Source of the DNA: Vagococcus carniphilus
GTDB lineage: Bacteria > Bacillota > Bacilli > Lactobacillales > Vagococcaceae
Assembly: GCF_014397115.1 (NCBI RefSeq)
Contig: NZ_CP060720.1
Span: 1,380,001 to 1,444,000, forward strand
Length of the DNA: 64,000 bases
Reading direction: 5' to 3'
A program made the translations under genes and the position numbers. Below, one piece after another: positions 7,384-15,402 of the stretch (positions are counted from its first letter, which is position 1; the number at the start of each line of letters is the position of its first letter). The notes under the pieces were generated by a model, which did not search any database, was not told the DNA's origin, and saw nothing but the letters and a program-made list of their open reading frames with translations.

Positions 7384-9321
7384 TTAGTGGCTTAGTTGTT
7401 CTTGAAAAGAACTATATGATTCAGATTTTTCTAATTTTTGTTTTTCCATTTTTCTTTCGATAGGTAATTTTCTAAGCATTCTCAGTCCATTTAGAATAAC
7501 TAAAATTGTACTACCTTCATGCCCAATAACACCTAGAGGTAAATTAATAACTTGGAAAAAGTTTGAGATTATTAAGATAGCGATGACTGAAAGAGAGAAT
7601 ACAATATTTTGAGTGACAATTCGTTTTAGTTTTAATGATAGCTGATGGCTGACTGCTAATTTTTCTAAGTCATCTTTCATTAAAACAATATCAGCAACAT
7701 CAATTGCGATGTCAGTTCCTTGTCCCATTGCAATACCTATTGAAGCATTAGCAAGAGCCGGAGCATCATTAACGCCATCACCAATCATAGCATTTGTTCC
7801 CAATTTTTCTTTTTGTTCTTTAATAAAAGTCGTTTTGTCTTCAGGTAAACAATCAGCAATCACATGATCGATATCGATCATTTTAGCAACAGCGTTGGCA
7901 GTTCTCGAATGATCCCCAGTTAACATAGTTGTTTCGATCCCGTTGTCTTCAAAATATTTAATCGTTTCAACTGCGTCTTGTTTAGGAACATCAAGTAAAC
8001 CAAAGAAAGCAATAATTTTATTATTCTTACTGAAATAAATAACAGTTTTTCCTTCTTCTTGCCATTTTTCTGTTTGAGCAACTAAGTCAGAAGTCATTGG
8101 TTCAGTAGTAACAAACTCAACATTTCCAACTTTCCATTCGTTTTCTTGTTCTCTACCTAACATACCAGATCCAGTAATATCGTTAACTTCTAAGCTTCTC
8201 TTTTCAGAAATTAAGGGAGCGTATTTAGAAGTGATTGCATTTGCTAAAGGATGGGTTGATTCTGTTTCAATAGCTGTCAGCATGTCAATTGCAAGCTCTT
8301 TCTCATCTGTAATAAAGAATTCATCCGTCACAACAGGTACTCCTTTAGTGATTGTTCCTGTTTTGTCAAAAGTAATTGCTTTTAAATCAGCTAAAGCTTC
8401 AAGATAAATACCGCCTTTAAATAAAACACCATTTTTAGCACCGTGAGATATAGCGGCTAAGGTTGCTGGTGTAGCTGATGCAACCAAAGCACAAGGGGAA
8501 GCTACAACGAGTAGAACCATTCCTCGGTAAAAACTTTCACTCCATGTCCATCCAAAAAAGAAATAAGGAATTAGAATTGCTAAAGGAACTAAAACTAAAA
8601 CTGCTTTAACATAAATATTCTCAAAGTTTGTCAGGAAACTAGCAGTTTTTGAAGGGGTATTTTGAGCGTCATCAACTAACTGAATGATTTTACTGAAAAG
8701 AGTGTCTTTTGATTCTTTAGAAACAGTCATTTTCAATGAATTTCCAATGTTAATTGTACCTGCAAAGAGATTATCATTTAGATTTTTATCTCTGGGAATT
8801 GATTCACCTGTTATAGCAGCTTCATCAATAGAAGCATAATTTGTTAGTAACTGGCCGTCAATAGGGACACTAGCACCTTTGGGAACAAGTAATGTGTCAC
8901 CAATTTTTAAATCTTTAACAGGTACTTCAGTTGTTTGACCATTCTCATTTAATAAAAAAGCATTTTCAGGTTGAATCTCCATTAAACTTTCAATTTCTTT
9001 TTTACTTTTATTGGTTGTGAATTCTTCTAAAGATCCACTTAATGAGAAGATAAACGTTAACATGATTCCTTCAAAATAGTATTGAATCATGCTAGCTCCG
9101 ATAGCTGCAAGAGCCATCAATAAATCGACATTCAAATGTTTGTCCTCAATGGTATCAATAATACCATCTTTTGTTTGATGGAAACCTCCGATGATCATAC
9201 CGATGATAAACAAATAAGGGTAAATAGTACCACCGGTTTTTTGGTTGTAAAGACCTGCAATCATTAATAGTCCACAAATAATGGTTGAGATCATACTGCT
9301 TTTCTCTTTTAATAGTCTCAT
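7384..9321 (-). CDS. P1B-4 type metal-efflux ATPase (PfeT/FrvA-like)
   Basis: This 645-residue P-type ATPase has all catalytic motifs: TGES (about 171-174, actuator), the phosphorylated aspartate in DKTGT (about D319), the HP dipeptide (about 357-358), MLTGDHSRTA and MIGDGVNDAPAL. The metal-site motifs are SPC in the sixth helix (about 275-277) and HEGST followed by NGLR in the last helix (about 611). SPC plus HEGS/T defines subgroup P1B-4, which includes the Fe(II) exporters PfeT and FrvA and some Co exporters. There is no N-terminal metal-binding domain. A Fur-like operator overlaps its promoter, which favours iron as substrate. Zn/Cd ATPases instead have an Asp-Gly-based motif in the last helix. 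Confidence 0.88.
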   Translation of the reverse strand: MRLLKEKSSMISTIICGLLMIAGLYNQKTGGTIYPYLFIIGMIIGGFHQTKDGIIDTIEDKHLNVDLLMALAAIGASMIQYYFEGIMLTFIFSLSGSLEEFTTNKSKKEIESLMEIQPENAFLLNENGQTTEVPVKDLKIGDTLLVPKGASVPIDGQLLTNYASIDEAAITGESIPRDKNLNDNLFAGTINIGNSLKMTVSKESKDTLFSKIIQLVDDAQNTPSKTASFLTNFENIYVKAVLVLVPLAILIPYFFFGWTWSESFYRGMVLLVVASPCALVASATPATLAAISHGAKNGVLFKGGIYLEALADLKAITFDKTGTITKGVPVVTDEFFITDEKELAIDMLTAIETESTHPLANAITSKYAPLISEKRSLEVNDITGSGMLGREQENEWKVGNVEFVTTEPMTSDLVAQTEKWQEEGKTVIYFSKNNKIIAFFGLLDVPKQDAVETIKYFEDNGIETTMLTGDHSRTANAVAKMIDIDHVIADCLPEDKTTFIKEQKEKLGTNAMIGDGVNDAPALANASIGIAMGQGTDIAIDVADIVLMKDDLEKLAVSHQLSLKLKRIVTQNIVFSLSVIAILIISNFFQVINLPLGVIGHEGSTILVILNGLRMLRKLPIERKMEKQKLEKSESYSSFQEQLSH

Positions 9322-9373
9322 GTTATCTCCTCCTACAAATGAAGTCTAACATAAAAACTTCTAGATTGGAATA

Positions 9374-9402
9374 ATTATAATCTAGATAGTAATGATAGTC
9401 AT
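9374..9402 (-). promoter_or_regulatory. Promoter of the metal-efflux ATPase
   Basis: On the minus strand, ATGACT (9397-9402), a 17-base spacer and a perfect TATAAT (9374-9379) form the promoter. The -10 lies between the arms of a separate 8-bp inverted repeat (TCTAGATT at 9360-9367 and AATCTAGA at 9379-9386). Confidence 0.6.
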
Positions 9403-9407
9403 TATCA
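9393..9407. promoter_or_regulatory. Fur-box-like operator (7-1-7) over the ATPase -35 region
   Basis: TGATAGTCATTATCA matches the Fur consensus TGATAAT-N-ATTATCA at 13 of 14 defined positions. A second, weaker copy (TGATAATGATTCTAA) follows at 9409-9423. It covers the -35 hexamer of the metal-efflux ATPase. PerR boxes (TTATAAT-N-ATTATAA) are related, so PerR is an alternative. Confidence 0.6.
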
Positions 9408-9450
9408 ATGATAATGATTCTAAATTGAGCGGGTATCAAGACACAAAAAA

Positions 9451-9472
9451 ACTGGCATTAAGTAATGCCAGT
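9451..9472 (-). terminator. Terminator after uppP
   Basis: A 10-bp stem (ACTGGCATTA/TAATGCCAGT) with a 2-nt gap is followed on the minus strand by a run of seven T. It stands immediately after the uppP stop codon. Confidence 0.75.
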
Positions 9473-9477
9473 TTTCT

Positions 9478-10311
9478 TTATTTAACAATAAGCCAGTAAG
9501 CTATGATGATAACTCCAAGCGCAATTCGATACCAACCGAATACCTTAAAGTCATTTTTCTTAATGTAATTCATTAAGAATTTAATAGCGATAATTGAAAC
9601 AACAAAGGCAACAATGCTTCCTAATAGTAGGAGAACGGTTTGTGTCATATCAAATGAATTTCCAATTTTTAAAAACTTATAGATTTTATAACCGCTAGCT
9701 CCAAACATAACTGGAATTCCTAAAAAGAAGGTGAATTCAGCAGCCACGTATCTAGAACAGCCAATTAAAATGGCTCCGATAATAGTTGCACCTGAACGAG
9801 ATGTACCTGGAATTAAAGAAAGTACTTGGAATAGTCCAATAATAAAAGCTGTTTGGTAGCTTAGTGTTCCTAAAGTAAACGTAGTAGGTTCTTTTCCTTT
9901 ATTTCTGTTCTCAACGATAATGAATAGGACACCGTAAAGAATGAGCATAATAGCAACGGGTAAAAAACTATGGAAATGCTCTTCTAAAAAATCATCAAAA
10001 AGTAAACCTAAAACACCAGCAGGAATTGAAGCAAGAGCAACTTTAAACCAAAGTACCCAAGTAGCTTTCTTTTGACCAGCTGTCTTCGTTGATGAGAATG
10101 GGTTTAGTTTACTGAAGTAAAGAACAACAACTGCCATGATTGCGCCTAATTGAATAACAACATTAAACATCTCTTTAAAATCAGCAGAGGCATTCAACTT
10201 GATAAATTCATCTACTAAAATTAAATGGCCAGTACTACTAATAGGGAGCCATTCGGTAATACCTTCTACAACCCCAAGAAAAATTACTTTTAAAATATTA
10301 ATAAAATCCAT
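9478..10311 (-). CDS. uppP: Undecaprenyl-diphosphatase UppP/BacA
   Basis: The enzyme dephosphorylates undecaprenyl pyrophosphate, recycling the lipid carrier for peptidoglycan and other wall polymers; raised dosage gives bacitracin tolerance in several species. The 277-residue polytopic protein carries both signature motifs: [16 protein letters not shown] near the N-terminus (about residues 15-30) and [10 protein letters not shown] in the middle. The start is the ATG at 10311, with an AAAGGAAT site upstream. It is a single-gene unit with its own terminator. uppS, which makes the carrier, is encoded about 9 kb away on the other strand. Confidence 0.95.
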   Translation of the reverse strand: MDFINILKVIFLGVVEGITEWLPISSTGHLILVDEFIKLNASADFKEMFNVVIQLGAIMAVVVLYFSKLNPFSSTKTAGQKKATWVLWFKVALASIPAGVLGLLFDDFLEEHFHSFLPVAIMLILYGVLFIIVENRNKGKEPTTFTLGTLSYQTAFIIGLFQVLSLIPGTSRSGATIIGAILIGCSRYVAAEFTFFLGIPVMFGASGYKIYKFLKIGNSFDMTQTVLLLLGSIVAFVVSIIAIKFLMNYIKKNDFKVFGWYRIALGVIIIAYWLIVK

Positions 10312-10452
10312 TTTTTCATTCCTTTCATTTTAAAAAATATTTCTCAATGTTACTAGTTTAGATGAATTTAGTGAATAAAACCAGTTAAATTTATAAAAAA
10401 AGACTAACATTATTGTAAGAGGATGATTTTGTTTTATTTACTTTTTGATTTA

Positions 10453-10461
10453 TGTTAAAAT
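10453..10461 (+). promoter_or_regulatory. Extended -10 promoter of the PTS IIA gene
   Basis: TGTTAAAAT contains a TG one base before the TAAAAT hexamer (10456-10461), an extended -10 element. No strong -35 is visible. Confidence 0.45.
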
Positions 10462-10494
10462 AATGCGTTATTAATCGAATGGAGTGTGGTCAAA

Positions 10495-10992
10495 TTGTTT
10501 CATTTTTTGAAAAAGAAAAAAGAGCCAGTAAAAGAGTTAAACTTTTACTCAGTGGCAAAAGGTGAAGTTATTTCGATGGATGAGGTGAATGACCCAGTTT
10601 TTTCAAAAAAGATGATGGGAGAAGGCTACGGAGTGAGACCGATGTCATCAAATGTCTATTCTCCAGTTTCAGGAGTTGTTATGAGTATTTTCCCAACTAA
10701 ACATGCGATTGGATTGAAAACAGCATGTGGGCTATCTATTTTATTACATCTTGGAATCGATACAGTTGAATTAAAAGGTGCTCCTTTTGATATTAAAATC
10801 AAAGAAGGAGACAAGGTAACACCAGAAACTTTAATAGCTATTATGGATTTAAATAAACTAGCTGAAGCTGGTAAATGTAGTGAACTAGTTGTAGTGATTA
10901 CTAATTCAGCTGATCAACTAGAAGAGTTTACTTTATCTACTTTAGGAAATATTGATAAAGGTGAGTTTGTTGCGACAGCTATAGCCAAATAA
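10495..10992 (+). CDS. PTS glucose-type IIA component
   Basis: This single-domain EIIA of the glucose superfamily (Crr-like) carries phosphate from HPr to an EIIBC permease. The two active-site histidines are visible with the family spacing of 15: KHAIG (H70) and the phosphorylated one in LLHLGIDTV (H85). SPVSGVV and KEGDKVTPETLI are also typical. I prefer the TTG start at 10495 because the GGAG at 10481-10484 is 10 bases away; the in-frame GTG at 10486 is only one base from it. No permease gene lies nearby, so it probably serves a transporter encoded elsewhere. Confidence 0.88.
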   Translation: MFHFLKKKKEPVKELNFYSVAKGEVISMDEVNDPVFSKKMMGEGYGVRPMSSNVYSPVSGVVMSIFPTKHAIGLKTACGLSILLHLGIDTVELKGAPFDIKIKEGDKVTPETLIAIMDLNKLAEAGKCSELVVVITNSADQLEEFTLSTLGNIDKGEFVATAIAK

Positions 10993-11026
10993 AAGAGATT
11001 GACATGGTTAAATGTCAATCTCTTTT
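10991..11026. terminator. Bidirectional terminator after the PTS IIA gene
   Basis: A perfect 15-bp stem (10991-11005 and 11012-11026) has a 6-nt loop. The next gene is convergent and also ends here. Confidence 0.8.
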
Positions 11027-11037
11027 ACTGTTTTTAG

Positions 11038-11667
11038 TTAGTTAAAAAAAGGATTTGTTCTTTTTTCTTTTCCAATTGTGGTAGGTTCTCTGTGGCCAGG
11101 ATAAGCTCTGAATTCATCAGGTAAAGTGAATAATTCATTTTTAACAGCATTTAATAAGTCTTCACTACTACCAAATGGTAAATCGGTTCTTCCAATACTT
11201 CCGCTGAATAGTGCATCTCCTGTAATCACAAAATCATCAAAAATAAAGCTAAGGCTACCTGGAGAATGCCCTGGAGTTGGGACAACTTTAAAAGTCATAT
11301 CACCTAAAGTGTAAGATTGATAGTTTTCAAATTCAAATTCTGCTGGTTGACAACGAACATCAGGAATGTCATCATGTCTCATTAAGCCAGATAGGTTTAA
11401 TTCTGGATCAGATAGCCAGCTTTGTTCGATGGGACTGATATAAACAGGAACATGATAGAATTCTCTGATTTCTTCAAGAGCTCCAATATGATCATAGTGA
11501 GCGTGAGTAATTAAAATCGCAGCAACGTTTAATGATAAACTTTCGATTTCTTTTTTGATAGTTTCAGCATCGTTGCCTGGGTCAACAATAAGAATATGTT
11601 GATCATTATAAATTAAATAACAATTTTCTTCGATAGGTCCTGTAATTATTTGTTTAACTTGAATCAT
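11038..11667 (-). CDS. MBL-fold metallohydrolase (glyoxalase II-like, YqgX type)
   Basis: This 209-residue metallo-beta-lactamase-fold protein has the complete two-metal ligand set: THAHYDHIG (HxHxDH), TPGHSPGS, the bridging aspartate in ITGDALF, and a final histidine in YPGHREPTTI. These features and its size fit the short glyoxalase II-like hydrolases of Firmicutes (YqgX/YcbL type), which may cleave S-lactoyl thiols; the true substrate is not shown by sequence. An AAGGAGG site precedes the ATG at 11667, and a TATAAT-like -10 lies at 11694-11699 on the minus strand. Confidence 0.85.
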   Translation of the reverse strand: MIQVKQIITGPIEENCYLIYNDQHILIVDPGNDAETIKKEIESLSLNVAAILITHAHYDHIGALEEIREFYHVPVYISPIEQSWLSDPELNLSGLMRHDDIPDVRCQPAEFEFENYQSYTLGDMTFKVVPTPGHSPGSLSFIFDDFVITGDALFSGSIGRTDLPFGSSEDLLNAVKNELFTLPDEFRAYPGHREPTTIGKEKRTNPFFN

Positions 11668-11812
11668 AAAAAAACCTCCTTGGTAATGATTCTATTATAG
11701 CGTAAACGTATTAAAATATCTCTTATCCCGTTTAAAAGAAGTTAGCTTTAAAAATTATTTAAAAGAAGTATAATAGAAGTAGTGAAAAATTTATCTGTAC
11801 TAGAGGTGTTTT

Positions 11813-13171
11813 ATGAATAAACGTAATAAGAGAATGTTATTATCTCTTCAATTTATTCCTTTTGTCTTAACTAATGGGATGAACTTATTCCCTATTCTAA
11901 TATTTGCTCATTTATTTTTAACACATCGTGATATCAGTCATTATGTGTTACCTTTGATTCTTTACTATAGTTTTAAAACAACGATTCTTTTTTTAGTGAG
12001 AATAAAACCGATTAGAGCAAGCCGTCTGCTTCAACTCTCTATCCTAATTGGAATAATTGGTTCGTTTCTAGGTATTTTTTATGAAGGAAATTTTTATTTT
12101 GGACTGATAGCTGGTGCAATGCTAGGCATTTGTTCGGGTCTATTGTATCCAAGTTTTCTCACGGTTCAGCTACATGAAAAAACAATGAATAATTTTGGGA
12201 CTAGTAAAAATGATCAATTTTATTCGATTGGATTTGCTCTTATTTTTTCAGTGATTCTTTTTCACTTGATTAATTATTCAATTCCCTTAACTTTTGCTTT
12301 TTTAGGTTTAAACTTAATGTTACTTTTAATCATTGTTTCAGTCTATCCTCATTATGAAATAGAAGAAGAGATAGAATACCCAAATTACCCAGTGATTGAA
12401 TCTTTGTTCCTATTTTCAGTTGGATTTTTTTCAATATTTATTATAAAAGGTGAAAAAAAATTAGGGGTTGCCAATCTTTTACCAGTTTTCTTTTTATTTT
12501 TAGTAGTAATGGTAATAATTTACCTTGTTTATCTTATGAAAATAAAACCAGAGAGAAGATTATCGCCATTTCTTACTCAAACCATAATTTTTAAAGGGAT
12601 GCTAACTAATTTTATTTTAGTTTTTACAACATTTAATCAGTTAATCAGAGTGGGCGGTAAATCTCTTTATGTCATTTATAGTTTGTATTTACTCGCTATA
12701 ATCATTTCACCAATAATAAAAAAAATGTTGTCTAAAAAATATACTGAACCAAGTCAAATCAAAATAATAAAATGGGGAGTTATTAGTGGTCTGATTTTAG
12801 TATTGTGGCCTACTAGTTATTATCTTGGTGTTTTTCTTATTAGCCTGTTTAGTTCGCAGCTTAATCAGCAATTAAATCAATATGTTTATTTGAACGCTGA
12901 GTTGCCAAAGGATTTTAGATTAATGGCTAAGTTTCGTTTAAATAATTTAGGAAGTATCTTCCATCAAATAATAATGATGTTAATCATTTATTTAGTAACT
13001 GTTGCATTCAAAACCGTAACAGTTGATGAAATATTCATGTCGTATAGCTATAAACAAGTCGATAAATCAGCTTTTTTTACATTGGATGTTACTAAATGGA
13101 TTCTTGTTACATTTTTTGTCCTGTTTATTTCCATTTTAGAAAAACAATACCAAAGAAAAAAAACACTTTAG
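11813..13171 (+). CDS. Polytopic membrane protein of unknown function
   Basis: I do not recognise this 452-residue protein. It has about 12 hydrophobic segments in two halves of about six, separated by a charged loop near residues 175-190 (EIEEEIEYPNYP), so an MFS-like transporter fold is possible. A glycine-rich segment near residue 100 (FGLIAGAMLGICSGLLYPS) resembles an MFS helix, but the canonical MFS loop motif is not evident. TATAAT at 11769-11774 and AGAGGTG before the ATG support expression as a single gene. The final codons lie within the downstream terminator stem. Confidence 0.6.
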   Translation: MNKRNKRMLLSLQFIPFVLTNGMNLFPILIFAHLFLTHRDISHYVLPLILYYSFKTTILFLVRIKPIRASRLLQLSILIGIIGSFLGIFYEGNFYFGLIAGAMLGICSGLLYPSFLTVQLHEKTMNNFGTSKNDQFYSIGFALIFSVILFHLINYSIPLTFAFLGLNLMLLLIIVSVYPHYEIEEEIEYPNYPVIESLFLFSVGFFSIFIIKGEKKLGVANLLPVFFLFLVVMVIIYLVYLMKIKPERRLSPFLTQTIIFKGMLTNFILVFTTFNQLIRVGGKSLYVIYSLYLLAIIISPIIKKMLSKKYTEPSQIKIIKWGVISGLILVLWPTSYYLGVFLISLFSSQLNQQLNQYVYLNAELPKDFRLMAKFRLNNLGSIFHQIIMMLIIYLVTVAFKTVTVDEIFMSYSYKQVDKSAFFTLDVTKWILVTFFVLFISILEKQYQRKKTL

Positions 13172-13189
13172 AATAACGTCTAAAGTGTT
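13162..13189. terminator. Bidirectional terminator after the membrane protein gene
   Basis: A perfect 11-bp stem (AACACTTTAGA at 13162-13172 and TCTAAAGTGTT at 13179-13189) is followed by T8 on the plus strand and an A-run on the other side. It overlaps the stop codon at 13169-13171. Confidence 0.75.
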
Positions 13190-13193
13190 TTTT

Positions 13194-13747
13194 TTAATGT
13201 TCTTTAAGAAAAAGAAAAATATTTACAGTGGCGATAATTAGAAACATACCTAATGTTATCGCAGGACCCCAAATGTGAGTGTAATAGGTTGCAAAATTTA
13301 GGATGGCACATAAGATAATAAGACCATAAGTTAAGAAGAAAGGATTATGTTTGTACTGCGTACCTAATCTTCTTGTTACAACATAAAAAATATAGGGAAT
13401 TGAATCCAAAATCATCCAAACAGAAGTTAATGTGATTAAAAATAATGAACTTGTGTAAATATTTAATATTAAAATAACTCCTATGATGATATTTAAAATA
13501 GCTCCCGTAATAAAAATATTTTTGTGCTTGTAGTGTCTTAATCTAGAATCAACAATAAAGAAATTATTGAAATTTAAAAATCCTTTTAAGATTGAAAATA
13601 ATCCAATAATAATCATTAGTTGATTTATACTTGCTGAATAATTGATAAACAAGCCAATGCCAGTCACTAACATGAGTGCCCCATAATTGTATTAATCCAC
13701 TCATGGTTATCTAAGAAATAGACAACTGATTTAACCTTTTCAGGCAT
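13194..13747 (-). pseudogene. DUF308/HdeD-like membrane protein, frameshifted near the N-terminus
   Basis: The long open frame (13194-13673) encodes 159 residues with about five hydrophobic segments, resembling DUF308/HdeD proteins, but its ATG has no ribosome site. Upstream on the same strand an ATG at 13747 with AAGGAG about 11 bases away opens a frame beginning MPEKVKSVVYFLDNHEWINT that stops after 26 codons. One extra base at the run of four G on the coding strand (13679-13682) joins the two frames as NTIMGALMLVTGIGLF, giving about 184 residues, the usual family length. It is therefore a one-base frameshift, either a real inactivation or a sequencing error. Frame and family are inferences. 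Confidence 0.6.
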
Positions 13748-13821
13748 AAAACTACTCACTCCTTATTTAAATCGAACTTAGCTATTCTAACATGAAAAAA
13801 GAATGATTGAAACCATAAAAA

Positions 13822-14445
13822 TTAATCTAAATAGCTAGTGTCATTCCAATTTAAAATTTTATAGGAAAGTGTTTCAGGATTACTTTCAACAGTTGTAATA
13901 CTTGTATTGTCTAGTAATCGTCCTTTTCTGATGTCAGAAATAGGAGAACCATCTAAGTGTTTTAAAATGGTTTGGAGCGTTAATCCGTGAGAAACGATTA
14001 ATATAGTGTCATTAGGGTATTGTTTAGTTAAATGATTGAACACATTTAAACTTCGGTCAATAACACTTTGAAATGATTCACCGTCAAAAGAATTAGGATC
14101 ATAGAGGTGCGGAGATTCTACAAGATGTTGAAATTCTTTTAAATGATAAAAATCCTTTTCTGGTAAACCGTCCCAACTACCAAATTCCATTTCTCTTAAA
14201 TCATTAATTGTTTGTAATTCGATAGCTGAAGGATGCTGGGATAATAAAATTAAGGCAGTATCTTGTGCTCTTTTCTGTGGACTACTAAAAGCATGTTGAA
14301 AAGAAATATCTTCTAAGTAAAGGCCAACTTTTTTAGCATTTTCAATTCCTTCAGGTAGAAGAGGAGAATCTACTAAGCCACCTTGAAAAATTTTATGTTG
14401 ATTAAATTCTGTTTTTCCGTGTCTCACACAATAAAATGTTGTCAT
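13822..14445 (-). CDS. Histidine phosphatase family protein
   Basis: This 207-residue member of the phosphoglycerate mutase/acid phosphatase branch has the catalytic phosphohistidine motif CVRHGKTEFN at its N-terminus. The other usual catalytic elements are SSPQKRAQDTA (second arginine), the REMEFGSWDGL acid motif and the second histidine in LIVSHGLTLQT. I place the start at the ATG at 14445 (MTTFYCVRHG), with GGAG 11 bases upstream; a longer in-frame extension up to 14535 looks non-coding. The substrate cannot be told from sequence; such proteins are often annotated as phosphoglycerate mutases but usually dephosphorylate small metabolites. Confidence 0.88.
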   Translation of the reverse strand: MTTFYCVRHGKTEFNQHKIFQGGLVDSPLLPEGIENAKKVGLYLEDISFQHAFSSPQKRAQDTALILLSQHPSAIELQTINDLREMEFGSWDGLPEKDFYHLKEFQHLVESPHLYDPNSFDGESFQSVIDRSLNVFNHLTKQYPNDTILIVSHGLTLQTILKHLDGSPISDIRKGRLLDNTSITTVESNPETLSYKILNWNDTSYLD

Positions 14446-14615
14446 AAAGTAATTAGCTCCTTCTTTAAATGAGTTGATAGTTCTATTATAGAAGAAATAA
14501 ATTTTAATGCAAAAAGGATAATGAAGAAACACCATGTATAAAAAGATTTAAATTGAATCGTAGACATGGTAAAATTACATATGATTTTATATTCATGTGT
14601 AAAAGGAGATTAATG

Positions 14616-15179
14616 ATGATTTATTTGATTACTTCATTCTACGCTATTTATTTTTTTAAACAGATTAGCTTAAAAAAGAAAAACGTAGATACTAACAGAT
14701 TAGCTAAAGGTAATAAACCGAAAAATGTCGTCAAGCTAGAACGTTTTTTATTAGCATTTACTTATTTAACTGCTTTATTTCAATATTTGAGCCTTTTTAA
14801 GTTTGACTTTATGGGACAAGTATCAAATTTATCTATTTTAAAAGGTACTGGAATTTTGGTGACTTTAAGTGGAGTTTTAATATTTTTTCTTGCGACGACG
14901 CATATGAAAGAAAGTTGGCGTGCTGGAATTGACAAAGATCAAACAACTGATTTAATTACAACGGGTATTTATCAATATAGTAGAAATCCTGCTTTTGTTG
15001 GCTTTGATTTATTCTATCTTGGAGTAGTGTTAATGTTACCTAATATTGTGTTATTTGGTAGTTCTTTAATTACTGTCATTTGTTTGCATTTACAGATTTT
15101 AGAGGAAGAGAAGTATTTGATTGATGTCTTTGGAGAATCATATGTAGTTTATAAAAGAAAAGTTCGAAGATATATTTGA
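14616..15179 (+). CDS. Isoprenylcysteine carboxylmethyltransferase-like membrane protein
   Basis: This integral membrane protein of about 187 residues ends in the ICMT/PEMT-family signature: WRAGIDKDQTTDLITTGIYQ, then SRNPAFVGFDLFYLG, and later EEEKYLIDVFGESYVVYK. Family members use S-adenosylmethionine to methylate membrane-facing substrates (prenylated cysteine or phospholipid head groups); bacterial substrates are mostly unknown. Two adjacent ATGs (14613, 14616) follow an AAGGAG site; I chose the second, at 7-base spacing. Upstream in-frame codons from 14553 lack a ribosome site. Confidence 0.75.
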   Translation: MIYLITSFYAIYFFKQISLKKKNVDTNRLAKGNKPKNVVKLERFLLAFTYLTALFQYLSLFKFDFMGQVSNLSILKGTGILVTLSGVLIFFLATTHMKESWRAGIDKDQTTDLITTGIYQYSRNPAFVGFDLFYLGVVLMLPNIVLFGSSLITVICLHLQILEEEKYLIDVFGESYVVYKRKVRRYI

Positions 15180-15225
15180 AAGTTAGCATCTTTTTGTATA
15201 AAAGATAGCTTCGTGTGATTTTATG

Positions 15226-15254
15226 TTGCATTCCAAATTTACCTATTGTATAAT
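15226..15254 (+). promoter_or_regulatory. Sigma-A promoter of rpsB
   Basis: TTGCAT (15226-15231), a 17-base spacer and a perfect TATAAT (15249-15254). Transcription should start near 15261, leaving a leader of about 140 bases before rpsB. Confidence 0.8.
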
Positions 15255-15263
15255 GTTAAAGGT

Positions 15264-15331
15264 TGAGTGTAAACAGTAATGTTGACACTTAGCTAAATCC
15301 ACATCAGCTGTGATTTTAATAGTGGTGCTAA
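15264..15331 (+). promoter_or_regulatory. Structured rpsB leader, candidate S2 autoregulatory element
   Basis: Just after the predicted start of transcription lie two adjacent foldings. TGAGTGT (15264-15270) pairs with ACACTTA (15285-15291). TTAGC/GCTAA (15289-15293 and 15327-15331) encloses CCAC/GTGG (15299-15302 and 15322-15325) and a small ATCA-GCTG-TGAT hairpin. The first and second structures share three bases, so they compete slightly or shift. Ribosomal protein S2 leaders regulate rpsB in other bacteria; this assignment is inference. Confidence 0.4.
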
Positions 15332-15402
15332 ATTTATTTAGTTCTATTAAGAGATGATACAGTTTGAGAGGGAAAAATAAAAACCAATTGGAGGAAACAA
15401 AA

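Noticed and set aside
7384-9321. Zn/Cd efflux (CadA/ZntA) assignment of the P-type ATPase
   Set aside because: The last-helix motif is HEGST, not the D-x-G type of Zn/Cd pumps, and there is no N-terminal metal-binding domain.
14446-14535. Upstream extension of the histidine phosphatase gene
   Set aside because: The added 30 residues are hydrophobic and aromatic with no homologous pattern, and the ribosome site precedes the ATG at 14445.
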